Shown here in pieces: positions 54,189 through 64,000 of a DNA stretch of 64,000 nucleotides (position 1 is its first letter; every line of letters begins with the position of its first letter). The notes below the pieces were generated by a model. It worked only from the letters and a program-made list of their open reading frames with translations. It searched no databases and was not told where the DNA came from. The stretch is from Phaeosaccion multiseriatum (taxonomy: Eukaryota; Ochrophyta, other classes). The stretch is from positions 1,488,001 to 1,552,000 of the forward strand of contig OZ218964.1 in NCBI GenBank assembly GCA_965112735.1. The letters are read 5' to 3'. Both the position numbers and the translations under genes were made by a program.

Positions 54189-54761
54189 TTACTCAAGGAA
54201 CTTCCCGTTGGATATCTTCCCGGCCCTCTCTAGCTTGTTGTACTCCGATTGAGTAAGGATCTCGTACTCCCCTGAGGACGGATGCTGCACCATCTGCTTG
54301 CCCATGAAGGTGAACACGTCCTTGAAATTGTGTTCATTGTACGTGTTGAGCACCTCCTTCTCGTACTTCGCTCGATTGGTCGATGACTTGGCCTGTAGTG
54401 ACTTGATGAGCTCGTTTCCTTCACTCAGCGAGTCGCAAGAGTCTCCTTGTCCGTCCACACATTGCTCCAGCTTGATCACGGAAGGCGACGCAGCGGAAGC
54501 TGCACCCCCGCCTCCAAGTATCGCCGCTGTAAAAACAGCCACTGCTCCCATCGCAGCAGCAGCATTCACGACGGAGTCCTTTGCTGTTGCTATCGATACT
54601 CTCCTTTCCCTGCTGTGCTGCTCTTGCTGCTGCCGCTGCTGGTGTCCCTGATGTCTATCAACCCCTCCTCCAACAGTCCCAAAAAAGGAAAACGCGGAGA
54701 CACGAGCCATAATCAATTGCGCCAACACCACGAGCGCGCACGAGCGGCAGCGCAACATCAT
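54189..54761 (-). CDS. Plastid-targeted protein of unknown function
   Basis: A single-exon frame of 190 residues. Residues 1-24 form a signal peptide ending RVSAFSFFG, the S-A-F junction used for import through the heterokont secondary plastid membranes. After a Gln/Arg-rich transit-like stretch, a second hydrophobic segment (AAAAMGAVAVFTAAILGG) ends in AASAAS, which could be cleaved by the thylakoid processing peptidase, so the mature protein may be lumenal. The mature ~100 residues are hydrophilic (CVDGQGDSCDSLSEGNELI, YNEHNFKDVFTFMGKQMV) and I do not recognise a family. It is divergent from the ankyrin gene and ends 177 bp from the SCI1-like stop. Confidence 0.75.
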   Translation of the reverse strand: MMLRCRSCALVVLAQLIMARVSAFSFFGTVGGGVDRHQGHQQRQQQEQHSRERRVSIATAKDSVVNAAAAMGAVAVFTAAILGGGGAASAASPSVIKLEQCVDGQGDSCDSLSEGNELIKSLQAKSSTNRAKYEKEVLNTYNEHNFKDVFTFMGKQMVQHPSSGEYEILTQSEYNKLERAGKISNGKFLE

Positions 54762-54997
54762 TCTGCAGACGTGGTAGAGAGAAAGACCAAGCGAAATGGA
54801 AAGAGCGGATGAAAAAAGCCAGAAAAAAGCTGGAAATCTGTGACCTGGAGCACCAACGCATGGACGAGCCCATTGAAAAAAATAAAAAAAATGGCCGACT
54901 CCCTCGGCGCAATAAGATGATTCTTCGCTTCATTGTCCTCAGTAAGGACCCCCTGCAGTTGTGTGTTTCACTCATTTGTAAAGACTGATTCGTCTTC
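54762..54997. promoter_or_regulatory. Bidirectional promoter, plastid protein / ankyrin gene
   Basis: A 236-bp gap between divergent ATG codons, with an A-rich run at about 54875-54895. No unambiguous core element is seen. Confidence 0.4.
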
Positions 54998-56893
54998 ATG
55001 GAGCCGGTGCAAGGGAGGGGGGAGAGGAGGGTTAGCGCCTTCCAGAGAGAGGTGGGGCGGCGGGAGAGCACTTTGAGGCGGGAGATTTTGCTGAGAGAGA
55101 AGGAGGAGAGGCTGCTGGATATAGACCGCGCCATTGCACGCGGTGAGAGCTTGCTGCAGCAGGTGTGTTACGCTCATAAAAGAGGGGGGGGGGGGAGGGT
55201 TGGCAGCAGCAGCAGCAGGCAGGCGACGGGATGACTTCCCCCATAGAGGCCTTTGTTGCCCCTTCCCTTCTCTCTTCTTCAAAATACGTGTTTTCTTCTT
55301 CTCAGAGCTCAATCCCATCCTCTCTTCAATTTTCTAACCAAAAAATGAGCAGGTGAAAGACTTGCAGACTCTACGCCCTGACCCCAACCTGCCGGCGAAA
55401 TGGACACCCATCATGCCCAAGATGCAGCACGTGAGTTGAGCACAGGACCTTTGCCGCCTGCGCGGATGGGGCTCTATGATCAGTGGGACTCGGCTCGGCT
55501 GCTGCAGTCGCCCACCCTCTTCTGCTGCCTTGTTGACGTGTGTACTGCTCGCACCACGTGTATTGTTAATGTTATTGTTATTGGATTGCCACCTCGAGCA
55601 CATACCTAACACATGGCTGGCCTTCTTCCGGCAACTCCTGGTATTCTGAGATCCTTCTCCTACTCCTACTCCCCCTCTCTTGGTTCTCCACTCAGGGTTT
55701 CGAGCGCTTCGCAAAGGAGGCCGAGCTACGGCGACTGTGCAATATGGACTCTTGTACCCGAATCCTCGCGGCGGTGGCCGGCAAACAAGCGTGGTGCGTG
55801 GAGAGGCTCTACGCCATGGGCTGTCCCGTGGACCTCCGAGACGGGACGGGCTACAGCCCGCTGCACATGGCCGCAAACCTAGACGACGAGACAACTGTCA
55901 AGGTGGGCGGGTGGGTGGGTCGGTGGGAGCCACACTCCCGTTACTTTCTTCCTTACCATGTCTTTTACTATTGAAAGCTGAGGTCGGGCGGTGGTGCTCT
56001 GAGTGGAACTCGAGTCCAAGCCAAGAAGCGCCATTTGTCCTCTTCTTTATAGTGTTGCTGATGTACCTCGTCTTCCCCTGCCCCCCCCCCCCCCTCCCTT
56101 TCAACACGGTTCAAGGTGTTGCTGAACATCGGAGTGGACCCCAACGCACAGACATGGAACGGCCACACTCCCCTGCTCCTCGCCACCACACGCGGGGGTG
56201 AAATGGGCGCATGCGCGCAGGTAAGAGAGAGTGCGATCAAACTCCGATGGAGCCGGGGTTAGAGGGGGCCTACTTGTGGTTGCACTTGGGGGCAGCAGAA
56301 GGAGCATTGCGTTTGTCTTTATTCCGCAGACATTGCACCCCATCTACTTACTACCCACCGCGCAAGGGAGAGGAGGACTCTGTGTACCGCTCACTGCGCC
56401 TGCCTACCCACAAGCCTCCATGCGCCGCCACAGCCGTACTTGCTTCTTCCCTCCTTCCTCCCTTTTGCTTGCTTCCCTCCCTCCCTCCCTCCCTCCCTCC
56501 CTCCCTCCCTCCCTCCCTCCCTCCCTCCCTCCCTCCCTCCCTCCCTCCCTCCCTCCCTCCCTCCCTCACTCACTCACTCACTCACTCACTCACTCACTCA
56601 CTCACTCACTCTCTCACTCACTCACTCCCTCACTCCGTCTCTCCCTCCCTCCCTTCCTCCCTCCCTCCCTCGCTCCGCCTCCTATCTTCCTCCCTTGCCC
56701 CCCTCCCCTCACTCCCTCACTCACTCAGGCCATCCGAGCCGCGGGCGGAGTGCTTGACCTGGAGGAGAACCAGCGCAGGGGGGCGTGCGCTCTCAGCGTG
56801 CCCCTGCACACCTCGTGCGCACCTCGCCAGACCTTCATGGCGAAGCAGGCCAAGCTGTTGGGCAGGAGACACCCCTACGTGGGCCAGTACTGA
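54998..56893 (+). CDS. Ankyrin-repeat protein
   Basis: Five exons: 54998-55162, 55353-55430, 55696-55902, 56116-56220 and 56729-56893, all phase 0 at GT-AG junctions, 239 residues. The first exon encodes a charged coiled coil (RRESTLRREILLREKEERLL). The third and fourth exons carry ankyrin-type repeats: RLYAMGCPVDLRDGTGYSPL with HMAANLDD, and LLNIGVDPNAQTWNGHTPLL with LATTRGG. Each shows the G-x-TPLH-like turn and the N-A/D-hairpin. The last exon gives a non-repeat tail ending GRRHPYVGQY. Ankyrin repeats bind other proteins; no partner can be inferred. A further 5' exon is possible. Confidence 0.8.
56469..56665. repeat. CCCT and CACT arrays in ankyrin intron 4
   Basis: CCCT units (56475-56563) pass into CACT/CTCA units (56564-56640) and back, forming the polypyrimidine-rich 3' half of the intron. 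Confidence 0.85.
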
Positions 56894-58236
56894 GCAGCAG
56901 CGGATGGCAGTGGATGGTGGGTGGCACTTGAGGGGAATTTTCCTCCTTGCATCCTTGAGCTACGTACTCTTCTACCCGTTTTTACTTGTACTGGGCTGTG
57001 CTGGGCTTTGCTGAGCGACAGAAGCTGACAGCTGAGCTCTGCTGCACTCTTTGGAGTAGAGCTCAGAGGGGGGAAGCTTTGGCCTCTGAGGAGAGGTAGG
57101 TGGGAAGCAAGAGGGCAAGAGAGGAGAGAGCGCAGAGGAAGAAGCCCTCCCTTCACACCAGCGGAGCGGAGAGCAGCAAGGTTTCCGGAGGCGGCGGCGT
57201 GCTCTTCAGAAACCATGTGTGGCACTGCCTGAGCTGTGTTTGAGCTGTGTTTCAAGTCAACGGCGAAGACGCGGCGGTCCGGGGTGGAGCAGGGCAAGAG
57301 CTCCACCGAGACGAAGGAGCGGCAGCCAGCGTCTTGTGGGGAGGGTCGACAGAAGTCCCCCCTTAAATGGAGCTCTTGCTGCGCTGCTACGGAGCCTCTG
57401 TGCAGCCCTCCCTCTCGCAATGCCTTACCCTTCCTGGTGGTGTGTGTCGCGGAGGACCTGACCCGGCTGAGAGACACCGTCCAGCTGAGGGGGTGACGAG
57501 CAGCCGTATCAGGTACTCACAGATGGAGACGCCGGAGGAGGAGGGGCACAAGATCCTCGGAAACGGGCAGGGCGGGGCAGCAGCCGGAGGGGGGGGGCTG
57601 CGCGGAGCGAGGAGGACGACGGCGAGAAGTCCAAAACGACATTTCCCGCCAACAGAGATCAGCCATGAGGGAGGGAAGGAAAGAGGGAGGGAGAGAGGGA
57701 GGGAGAGAGTGAGTGAGTGAGTGAGTGAGTGAGTGAGTGAGTGAGTGAGGGAGGGAGGGAGGGAGGGAGGAGGGAGGGAGACGGAGGAGGGAGACGGAGG
57801 GCGAACACGGCGGTCTAGACTAGCCGCCTAGGCCCAGAGGCGAAATTTGGATGGTCTGAGGCGCGGCAGGACCCCAGAAGCCACAGCCCCCCCCTCGGGC
57901 TGTGCTCCCGCCTCGAGGAGACATTAGTCGCTTCAGGAACATATGACCCCGTCCTCCGTCACTTCCCTTGTCTCCATGTCCTTCGCTCATGGTGCGCCCT
58001 CCCCTGAGCCTGATCCCCTCACTCTATCTACACCCACCCCACCGAGAGAGTCACACTTGTTCAATTTCCTCAGCTTTTGAGTAGACCCTCGCCCTTTAAT
58101 TAAGTGAAGCTTGAGCGCGTATATCGGGCCGTGACGACTCACGTTGCCAACTGTGAGTTCAACGCACCACCAACAGGGATACCTCACCCAGGGCGGGCGG
58201 CGGGGGAAGAGGGGAAAGACCCCACAGACATCGAAT
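56894..58236. other. Intergenic region between ankyrin gene and LIG4
   Basis: Contains the ankyrin 3' UTR, some unique GC-rich sequence (57000-57660), and a GAGT/GGGA microsatellite (57690-57800). At 57818-57845 there is a short block (CTAGCCGCCTAGGCCCAGAGG) resembling the CCTAGG-rich segment near 48.2-48.6 kb. Frames at 57219-57720 lack any recognisable domain. The last ~400 bp should hold the LIG4 promoter. Confidence 0.4.
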
Positions 58237-61200
58237 ATGTATAGACGCAAGAGGCGAAGAGAGCGCGATGAGGATGACGAGGGAGAGGGCGCGGAGAAAG
58301 AAGAGGGGTTTGGCAGCGCGTCCTTCACTCCAGTGGAGAGCAGCAAGACGAAGGAAGAGGAGGCAGAGTTGAAGGACCTAGAGGCGGCGGCGTCGTCCAT
58401 CCTCTTCAGAGACCTGGTGTATAAGGTGCTGAAGCCGTGCTCGGAGTCCAGGATGAAGACACGGAAGGCAGGGGGGCCCAAGAAGGTGGATTTCATCATC
58501 ACGCGGGAACTGAAAGAGAAGGTAGCATAAACTTGGCCATTTGTCTTCTTTTGACCCTCCTCGTCTCTCTCCCTTTCTTTTTCATGCACCTCCGCACGCT
58601 GTCGCTATGCTGCCGCCGCCACCTCACTCCCATCGCTTCTCTCCCAAATTCCCTCGTAGTTTCCCTAACGCGCGAACCCCCTCTTGACCTACCGCAAAAA
58701 CAACAAGTAAAAACCCCATTCGCTCTATTCTAACATTTGTTTTTCGTCCCAACCACCCCTTCCACCTTCCAGGTGGGGAAGGGCAGTCTCTTCCCCTACT
58801 TGAGGCTAATCATCCCTAAGTCCGACATGCAGCGCACTCAGTACGGACTTAAGGAGGCAAAGGTTTGCAAGATGTACATCAGCATGTGCTTACTGCGCAA
58901 GGGCGGACCGGAAGAGGTGAGGTATTTTCAGCGGAGTGGGCAAGATGGGTGGGGTATTGAAAGAGTTTATTGGTGAAAGAATGGGAAGCACCCTTTTCTC
59001 CCCCTCCTCCCCATCAGCCTCTCCCTCTACTCCTCTTCTCTCCCTCTTGCACTGCCCGTCCTGGTCTCGTGCTCCTCGGTACACAACCCGCTGCTCCTCA
59101 CTCCAGTAGCCGCCGCCGCCGCCGCCGCCGCTACTGCTGCTGCTGCTGCCTCCTCAAGGAGTTTCTTGCCGCTCTCTCTATTCGTCTGTCTCTCTCGCTA
59201 GGCGACGCTGCTACACCCCAACAACCCGACCTACAATCCCGGAGCAGTGGGAAATGTCCCTTTGACGCTCTACCGCGTGCTCAAAAGCAGGGCGCCGGCG
59301 GAGTCAAGCAACTACACATTGGGCAAGGTCAGTGTGCCAGGCCAGGGTCAGGCCCGCCAAAGGCGCGTCACACGTCACACGCCCTCTCTATATGTCTGTG
59401 TCTCTGCTCGGTCTCTCTCTCTATGTGTGTCTATGTGTGTGTGTTCCTGCCGTCTCTTTCTCTCTTTCTCTCTCTCTTTCTTGCTCTCTCTCTTTCTCTC
59501 TCTCTCTTTCTCTCTCCCTCTCTCTCTCGTGTCTGCGTGCGGAGGCAGAGAGTGCGGCGGCCTGCCGTTTACGCTGTGCACTGCGTCGCTTTTGGTAGTC
59601 TGCGCATACGCTTACGGCGCGTGTGTACCTCCCTCCACTACTTGCTACATCCCGCGTTGTCATCCATTATCTCTTCCTTCTCTTCTCTCTGCCGCTCCTC
59701 AGATCAACGATCTCCTCGACGAGATCTCCCGTGGAAAAGACCAAGCAGCCAAAGAGCGCGTGTTCAAGGAGGTGTACACCAAACTAGACGCCACTGAGCA
59801 GATGTGGTTCTGTCAGATCATCTTCGACAAGATGACTGTGAGTGGGTGACGGAGTGACCAACACACATGCCTTTGTTCGCTGTTAGAGCCAGGAAGACAC
59901 CTTCGTCACGTTCCTCCGTTCCTCCTTCCCACGTCACAATGATTGCTATTGTCGTCTCGGTCGATCGATCGGTTTTGCCCACCCCCCTTGCCATCACACC
60001 CGCAACAGATTGGCGTGGACAAGCGAACGCTGCTTAACGCCATCCACCCCCAGGCGGAGGAGCAGTACAACAAGCTCGTGGACCTGCGTCACGTATGTCA
60101 GGTCATCGCCGGCAGATCCACTTCCGAGCTATTCGATGTCGACATTCAGGTCGGAAACCCCTTCGTGCCCATGCTGTGCTTCAACTTCAAGGTGGGTAGG
60201 AAGTGAGTAAGGAGTACGTGATCTAGCGGCAGTACGTTCATTCATGTACTATCTTGCCCTTTCTCCTTCCCCTTCTCTTTCTCCCTCTCCCTCTCCTTCT
60301 CGTTCTCGTTCTCCTTCCCTAGGAGGCCTTCAACAAGGTTGTGCCGAGCCTCGAGGGCCACCCTGCCGTGATGGACATCAAGCTCGACGGAGACCGTATC
60401 GTCATGCACAAGAAGGTAAGAAGATCAATGGAAGAGTAAAGAAAAACGGGCAGGCGGAAGGCAAAGCAAAGAGCAAAGCAGTCACAGGCTTGCGGGCAAC
60501 AGAGCCTCGAGCGAGCGAGGCGTGACGAACTGGGAACAATCACGCACTCTCTTCATTCTGTTGGGCATTCTGTGGGGCCGTGGCGTTGATATTGCCTCTC
60601 GCGCGGAGGGTCTTGTCCCTCCCTTTTCTCCGCCGCCCCCCCCCCCCCGCCCCCCACCCCCGTGCCCGCTCGTCCTCCTTTCGGTTATGTGCTTCTCCCC
60701 CCCTTCCCTTTTCCCTCTCCTGTCGTCTCTCCTCCGCTGCTCTCGTCTGCTCTCGTAAACTCTCGTCTGATATCGTCTCTGCCCTCCCTCCCTCCCTCCC
60801 TCCTTCCTTCCTTCCTTCCTTCCTTCCTTCCTTCCTTCCTTCTTTCCTCTGTATCTCAGGGAGGCGAGATCAAGTACTTCACACGGCGGCCTCGCGAGTA
60901 CACCAAGCACTTGTCCTCAGTCATGGACAAACACATACTCAATGCCTTCCCCGGGGTTGGTGAGTGAGTCCCTTCTTGAGCTGTCGGTGCTCGCTCTTGA
61001 ACGAGTCCAATGCAAGGAGTATGGAGAGAGAGAGAGAGAGAGAGGGCCGCGGTGCTCAGTGCTACTCTCTGTCGTCGGATTTGAAGTCGAGTTTCGGCCC
61101 TGAAACGCTTGAGCGTTACACACTTGTTTGGAGCCGAGCAAGAGAGGAGGGGAGTGCCTCCTTTCCTCCCTGTGGACCGACCTTCCTCTGCTTCGTCCTT

Positions 61201-62758
61201 TGTCATGCTGATCCAGCCTGCATTGTCCCTCCTCTCCTCCCCTCACCTCTCCTCACCTCCCTCCCCCCTCTGCTCACTCACCACACCATTCATTCTGCCT
61301 CTTGTTCAAAGATAATCTGGTACTGGACGGAGAGATGTGCACGTGGAACAACCAACAGAACAATTTTCAGAACTTTGGGCACAATCGGACAATCGCCAAG
61401 GCAGAGAGGCTGAGGTGAGGGAGGGAGGGAGGGAGGGAGGGAGGGAGGGGAGTGGAGGGAGAGAGGGAGGGGAGGAGGGGAGAGGAGGGGAGGGGAGGGG
61501 AGGGAGGGAGCATATCGTGCTCTCAACTTGGTTGGTGCACGTGCGTGTGTGCTCGCCAGTTCACCCACCCTTCAATTTCCCTGATACGAAACAAGTCATA
61601 CACTCACCAAATCACTCACTCACTCACTCACTCACTCACTCACTCCTTCCCTCCCTCCCTCACTGCCTCTCACCCTTCCTCACTCACCTCACTCACCTCA
61701 CTCACCTCATTCACTCACTCATCTCACTCCCTCACTCACTCAACGCTCTTCTGTCGATGTGTGGATGGGATGGGACGATTGCGATGAGACAGCCCCGCCG
61801 ATCGGAACGACAAGTGGCTCTTCTACGTCGTGTTCGACATCATCCTCGTGACGGGGAGCGGCGGGGGCGAGGCAGTGAGAGACACCATCGCGGACGCCAT
61901 GCAAGGCTCAATTGCACGGGGGGTGCCGGTGAGTTGAGTTGAGAAGGGGGAGGTCGGGGCGATACAAGTCCACGGAGGGGAAGGAGGGGAAGGAGGCACC
62001 GTCGGTGATGAAGGAGGCACCTCATTGATGATAGACGAAGGAGGGGGCACCGCCAGCGATGGAGGAGGCGTCAGGGGGTGGAGCACGGCGGTGGGAAGGA
62101 GGCAAGAGGGGCTTGCTTGCAGAGGAAGGAGGGAGGGGCGGGGGTGGTGGCCGTGAGGGAGGGGGCTGTGGAAGTCCGACACGAGAGGGGGGCATCGACG
62201 TAAGAAAAAGTAGAGACGGAGTCCAAATCTATTTGATCCATCAGAGGTAGTGATCCATCAGGTGCAGTGATCCATCAGTCTCTCACCAAATCGATGTCTG
62301 CTTGCCTCTTTCCTCTTCCCTGTTTTGCTCTTGTGTATATGTGTGTGTGTGTTTTAGGTGAACCTGCCCATCCCCGAGGACGGCAATCTCATCTCCATGC
62401 CCCTCCAAGTGCGTCGCTTAGTGCTGGAGAAGCTTCTGTGCAAGCAGCCACACAGGTAAGGAAGGAAGGAAGAAAGGGAGGAAGGAAGGAAGGAAGGAGG
62501 GAGGGAAGGAAGGAAGGAAGGAAGGAAGGAAGGAAGGAAAGGCCCCTTGCCTCTCCTCTCCCAGGGAGTGAGTTAAGTACCTTGGGCCGGCGGGTCCAGC
62601 CACTGTGGTGGTGTTTGGGGCGGGTGCGTCTATAACCCAAGTACAAGTACCAGGGTCCCATGCTGCTCTGTGTTTCTCTCTTTCTCCTCATTCTCTCTAT
62701 CCTCTCTATCCTCTCTCGCGTCTCTTTCTCTCTCTCCTTCCTCTCTGCAGCCCCCCGC

Positions 62759-62797
<39 letters not shown>

Positions 62798-63732
62798 GTT
62801 TGCCTTTGCCTCACACAAAGTTCCATTCGGCCCTCGTTTTCTTTCCCTCCCACCTCCACTCAGAGTGGAGATTGTAGAACACAAATACCTACCCGGAGCG
62901 ACGCCGGGCGGCATCAGCGACGCCAAGCGGCGAGAGGACATTGTGTTTGATTTCTTTGACCTCAAGGCCATCTTTAACAATCACGAAGGCATCATCGTCA
63001 AGGATCTCACCACTCCCTACCACTTCGGAGAGGACAGCAAGTCCAAACGTGAGTGAGGGATGGAGGGAGAGAGAGAGGGAGAGAGGCGGAGAGGGAAGGA
63101 GGAATGGAGGGATGGAGGGAGGGAGGGAGAGAGAGAGGGAGAGAGGGGGAGATGGAAGGAGGAATGGAGGGAGGGAGGGAGGGAGGGAGGGAGGGAGGGA
63201 GGGAGGGAGGGAGGGAGGGAGGGAGGGAGGGAGGGAGGGAGAGGGAGGGGGGGAGGGAGGGGAAGGGGGGGGATAGAGGGAGGGAGGGAGGGGGAGGGAG
63301 AGAGGGAGGGCGGGAGAGATGGCGGGTGGGAAGAAGGAAGGGAGGGAGGAAGGGAGTGAGTGAGGGAGGGGAGGGGAGTGCAGTTGCGTGTGGTGCGTTG
63401 CTTCCCCCCCCCATCCCTCCCTCAAAGGCATGGTGTAACTCATCCACTAGAGTAGACAGAGGATGGTGGGCATGTGGGCTTGAGGGTGTACTTCCATTGA
63501 GCGTGCGTGCGCCCCGATACAATATCGCACAACGCTACTTCCTTCTACAGGCCCGTCTTCCAACCATCCAACCACTCAACCCTCCGCCTCCCCTGCCCAT
63601 GTGCCTGCCTATCCAACTAGGTGCATGGCTGAAGATGAAGCCCGACTACACGGACGGGGTGGACAGCCTCGACCTCCTAATCCTAGGGGTGATGGACGCG
63701 GGGGGGTCGAGAGCAGGGGTCGTCCCGTCTAG
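58237..63732 (+). CDS. LIG4: DNA ligase IV (3' end beyond the window)
   Basis: Twelve exons are visible: 58237-58521, 58773-58916, 59202-59327, 59703-59837, 60009-60191, 60323-60415, 60860-60959, 61312-61414, 61793-61928, 62358-62455, 62864-63048 and 63621-63732; all junctions agree in phase and yield the first 566 residues. The order fits an ATP-dependent DNA ligase: an N-terminal DNA-binding region, the adenylation motif I DIKLDGDR (Lys ~311), LVLDGEM (motif III), FYVVFDI, HEGIIVKDL (motif IV) and WLKMKPDY (motif V). Ligase IV seals double-strand breaks in non-homologous end joining, with XRCC4, in the nucleus. The OB-fold end and the BRCT domains lie past the right edge. The start ATG is the first in the open frame; the N-terminus is Arg/Glu-rich. 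Confidence 0.92.
60782..60846. repeat. CCCT/CCTT array before LIG4 exon 7
   Basis: CCCT units change to CCTT units and end about 13 bp before the acceptor at 60858-60859, serving as the polypyrimidine tract. Confidence 0.8.
62456..62541. repeat. GGAA array after LIG4 exon 10 donor
   Basis: The donor GTAAGGAAGG runs directly into GGAA units for about 80 bp, as if the array had grown from the donor sequence. Confidence 0.85.
63049..63365. repeat. GGGA array after LIG4 exon 11 donor
   Basis: The donor GTGAGTGAGGGA leads into GGGA/GAGA units for some 300 bp. Frames on both strands (EGGREGGRE, SLPPSLPPS) are artefacts. Confidence 0.85.
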
Positions 63733-64000
63733 GTAGGTAGGGACTTGGGGAGGAAGTGTCCGTAGGTGTTGTGTTACTTCATCGCCGTGGGGTTGAGTGC
63801 CTGCACGGCTCTTTCCTTTTCACCTTTCACCCCACCCCCAATGACAATTTTTTTGAATTCAGCTCAAACTCAAAACGTAGTCTACGATGGTACTGTACCC
63901 GGGTTAGTCGTTCGTTGGCTTATCCCTTACAACCATCCCTCTCCCCTCCTTGCCTACCGTATCCGTCGCCTCGCCCGTCTGTCTACCTGCCTCTCTCTCT

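Noticed and set aside
57219-57720. Overlapping plus-strand frames between the ankyrin gene and LIG4
   Set aside because: Short, without family similarity, ending in GAGT/GGGA microsatellite; treated as intergenic.

Overview
The window is nuclear DNA of a eukaryote, most likely a heterokont (stramenopile) alga resembling the eustigmatophytes Nannochloropsis/Microchloropsis. Four things point this way. Genes are broken by many short GT-AG introns on both strands. Two proteins begin with a signal peptide followed by an S-A-F motif, the heterokont plastid-targeting signature. The DNA is GC-rich and saturated with triplet and tetranucleotide microsatellites. The proteins belong to eukaryotic families (eIF2B, Integrator, epsin, DNA ligase IV). 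The genus is an inference; no rRNA or organelle marker is present. I see no operon, IS element or CRISPR array.

Layout. 1-1397 (+): 3' exons of eIF2B-alpha. 2398-3615 (+): a Ser/acidic-rich hypothetical protein. 12529-4272 (-): a ~2,150-2,200-residue RUN-RhoGAP-TLDc fusion. 16453-12841 (-): an ENTH/epsin-like clathrin adaptor. 16699-24645 (+): Integrator subunit 2. 27322-25147 (-): a plastid, probably lumenal, phosphoglycerate-mutase-like protein that lacks the catalytic His. 27511-28772 (+): a small coiled-coil protein with incompletely resolved 5' exons. 29514-38386 (+): an 18-exon membrane-anchored GH81 endo-beta-1,3-glucanase. 47868-39888 (-): an 8-exon protein with four copies of a helical YWDVL/MLPKL module, a C2 domain and a SAM-like domain. 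48899-49693 (+): a Ctr-type copper transporter. 51430-50772 (-): a ~100-residue protein starting MGCGASK. 51725-54011 (+): an SCI1/NKAPD1-like nuclear protein. 54761-54189 (-): a plastid-targeted protein of unknown function. 54998-56893 (+): an ankyrin protein. 58237 to beyond the right edge (+): DNA ligase IV, truncated by the window.

The genes do not form a pathway. Several are arranged as close divergent pairs (epsin/INTS2, PGM-like/coiled-coil, MGCGASK/SCI1-like, plastid protein/ankyrin) with 190-300 bp between start codons, which suggests shared promoters. Exon boundaries were worked out by hand from GT-AG signals, reading-frame phase and family similarity; most junctions are phase-consistent.

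The most unusual signal is a dispersed ~20-bp element with consensus GCAGTTGGTGATACAGCAGC. I count 17 exact or near copies in both orientations, in exons of four genes and in introns. Exonic copies are read in four different frames. The one frame that would carry an in-frame TGA is occupied by a copy in which TGA has become TGC. Other notable points are the RUN-RhoGAP-TLDc architecture with a missing arginine finger, the four-copy module protein, a likely GC-AG intron, a duplicated exon start inside a GH81 intron, a 100-bp CCCTGA array, and introns that are purine-rich after the donor and pyrimidine-rich before the acceptor.
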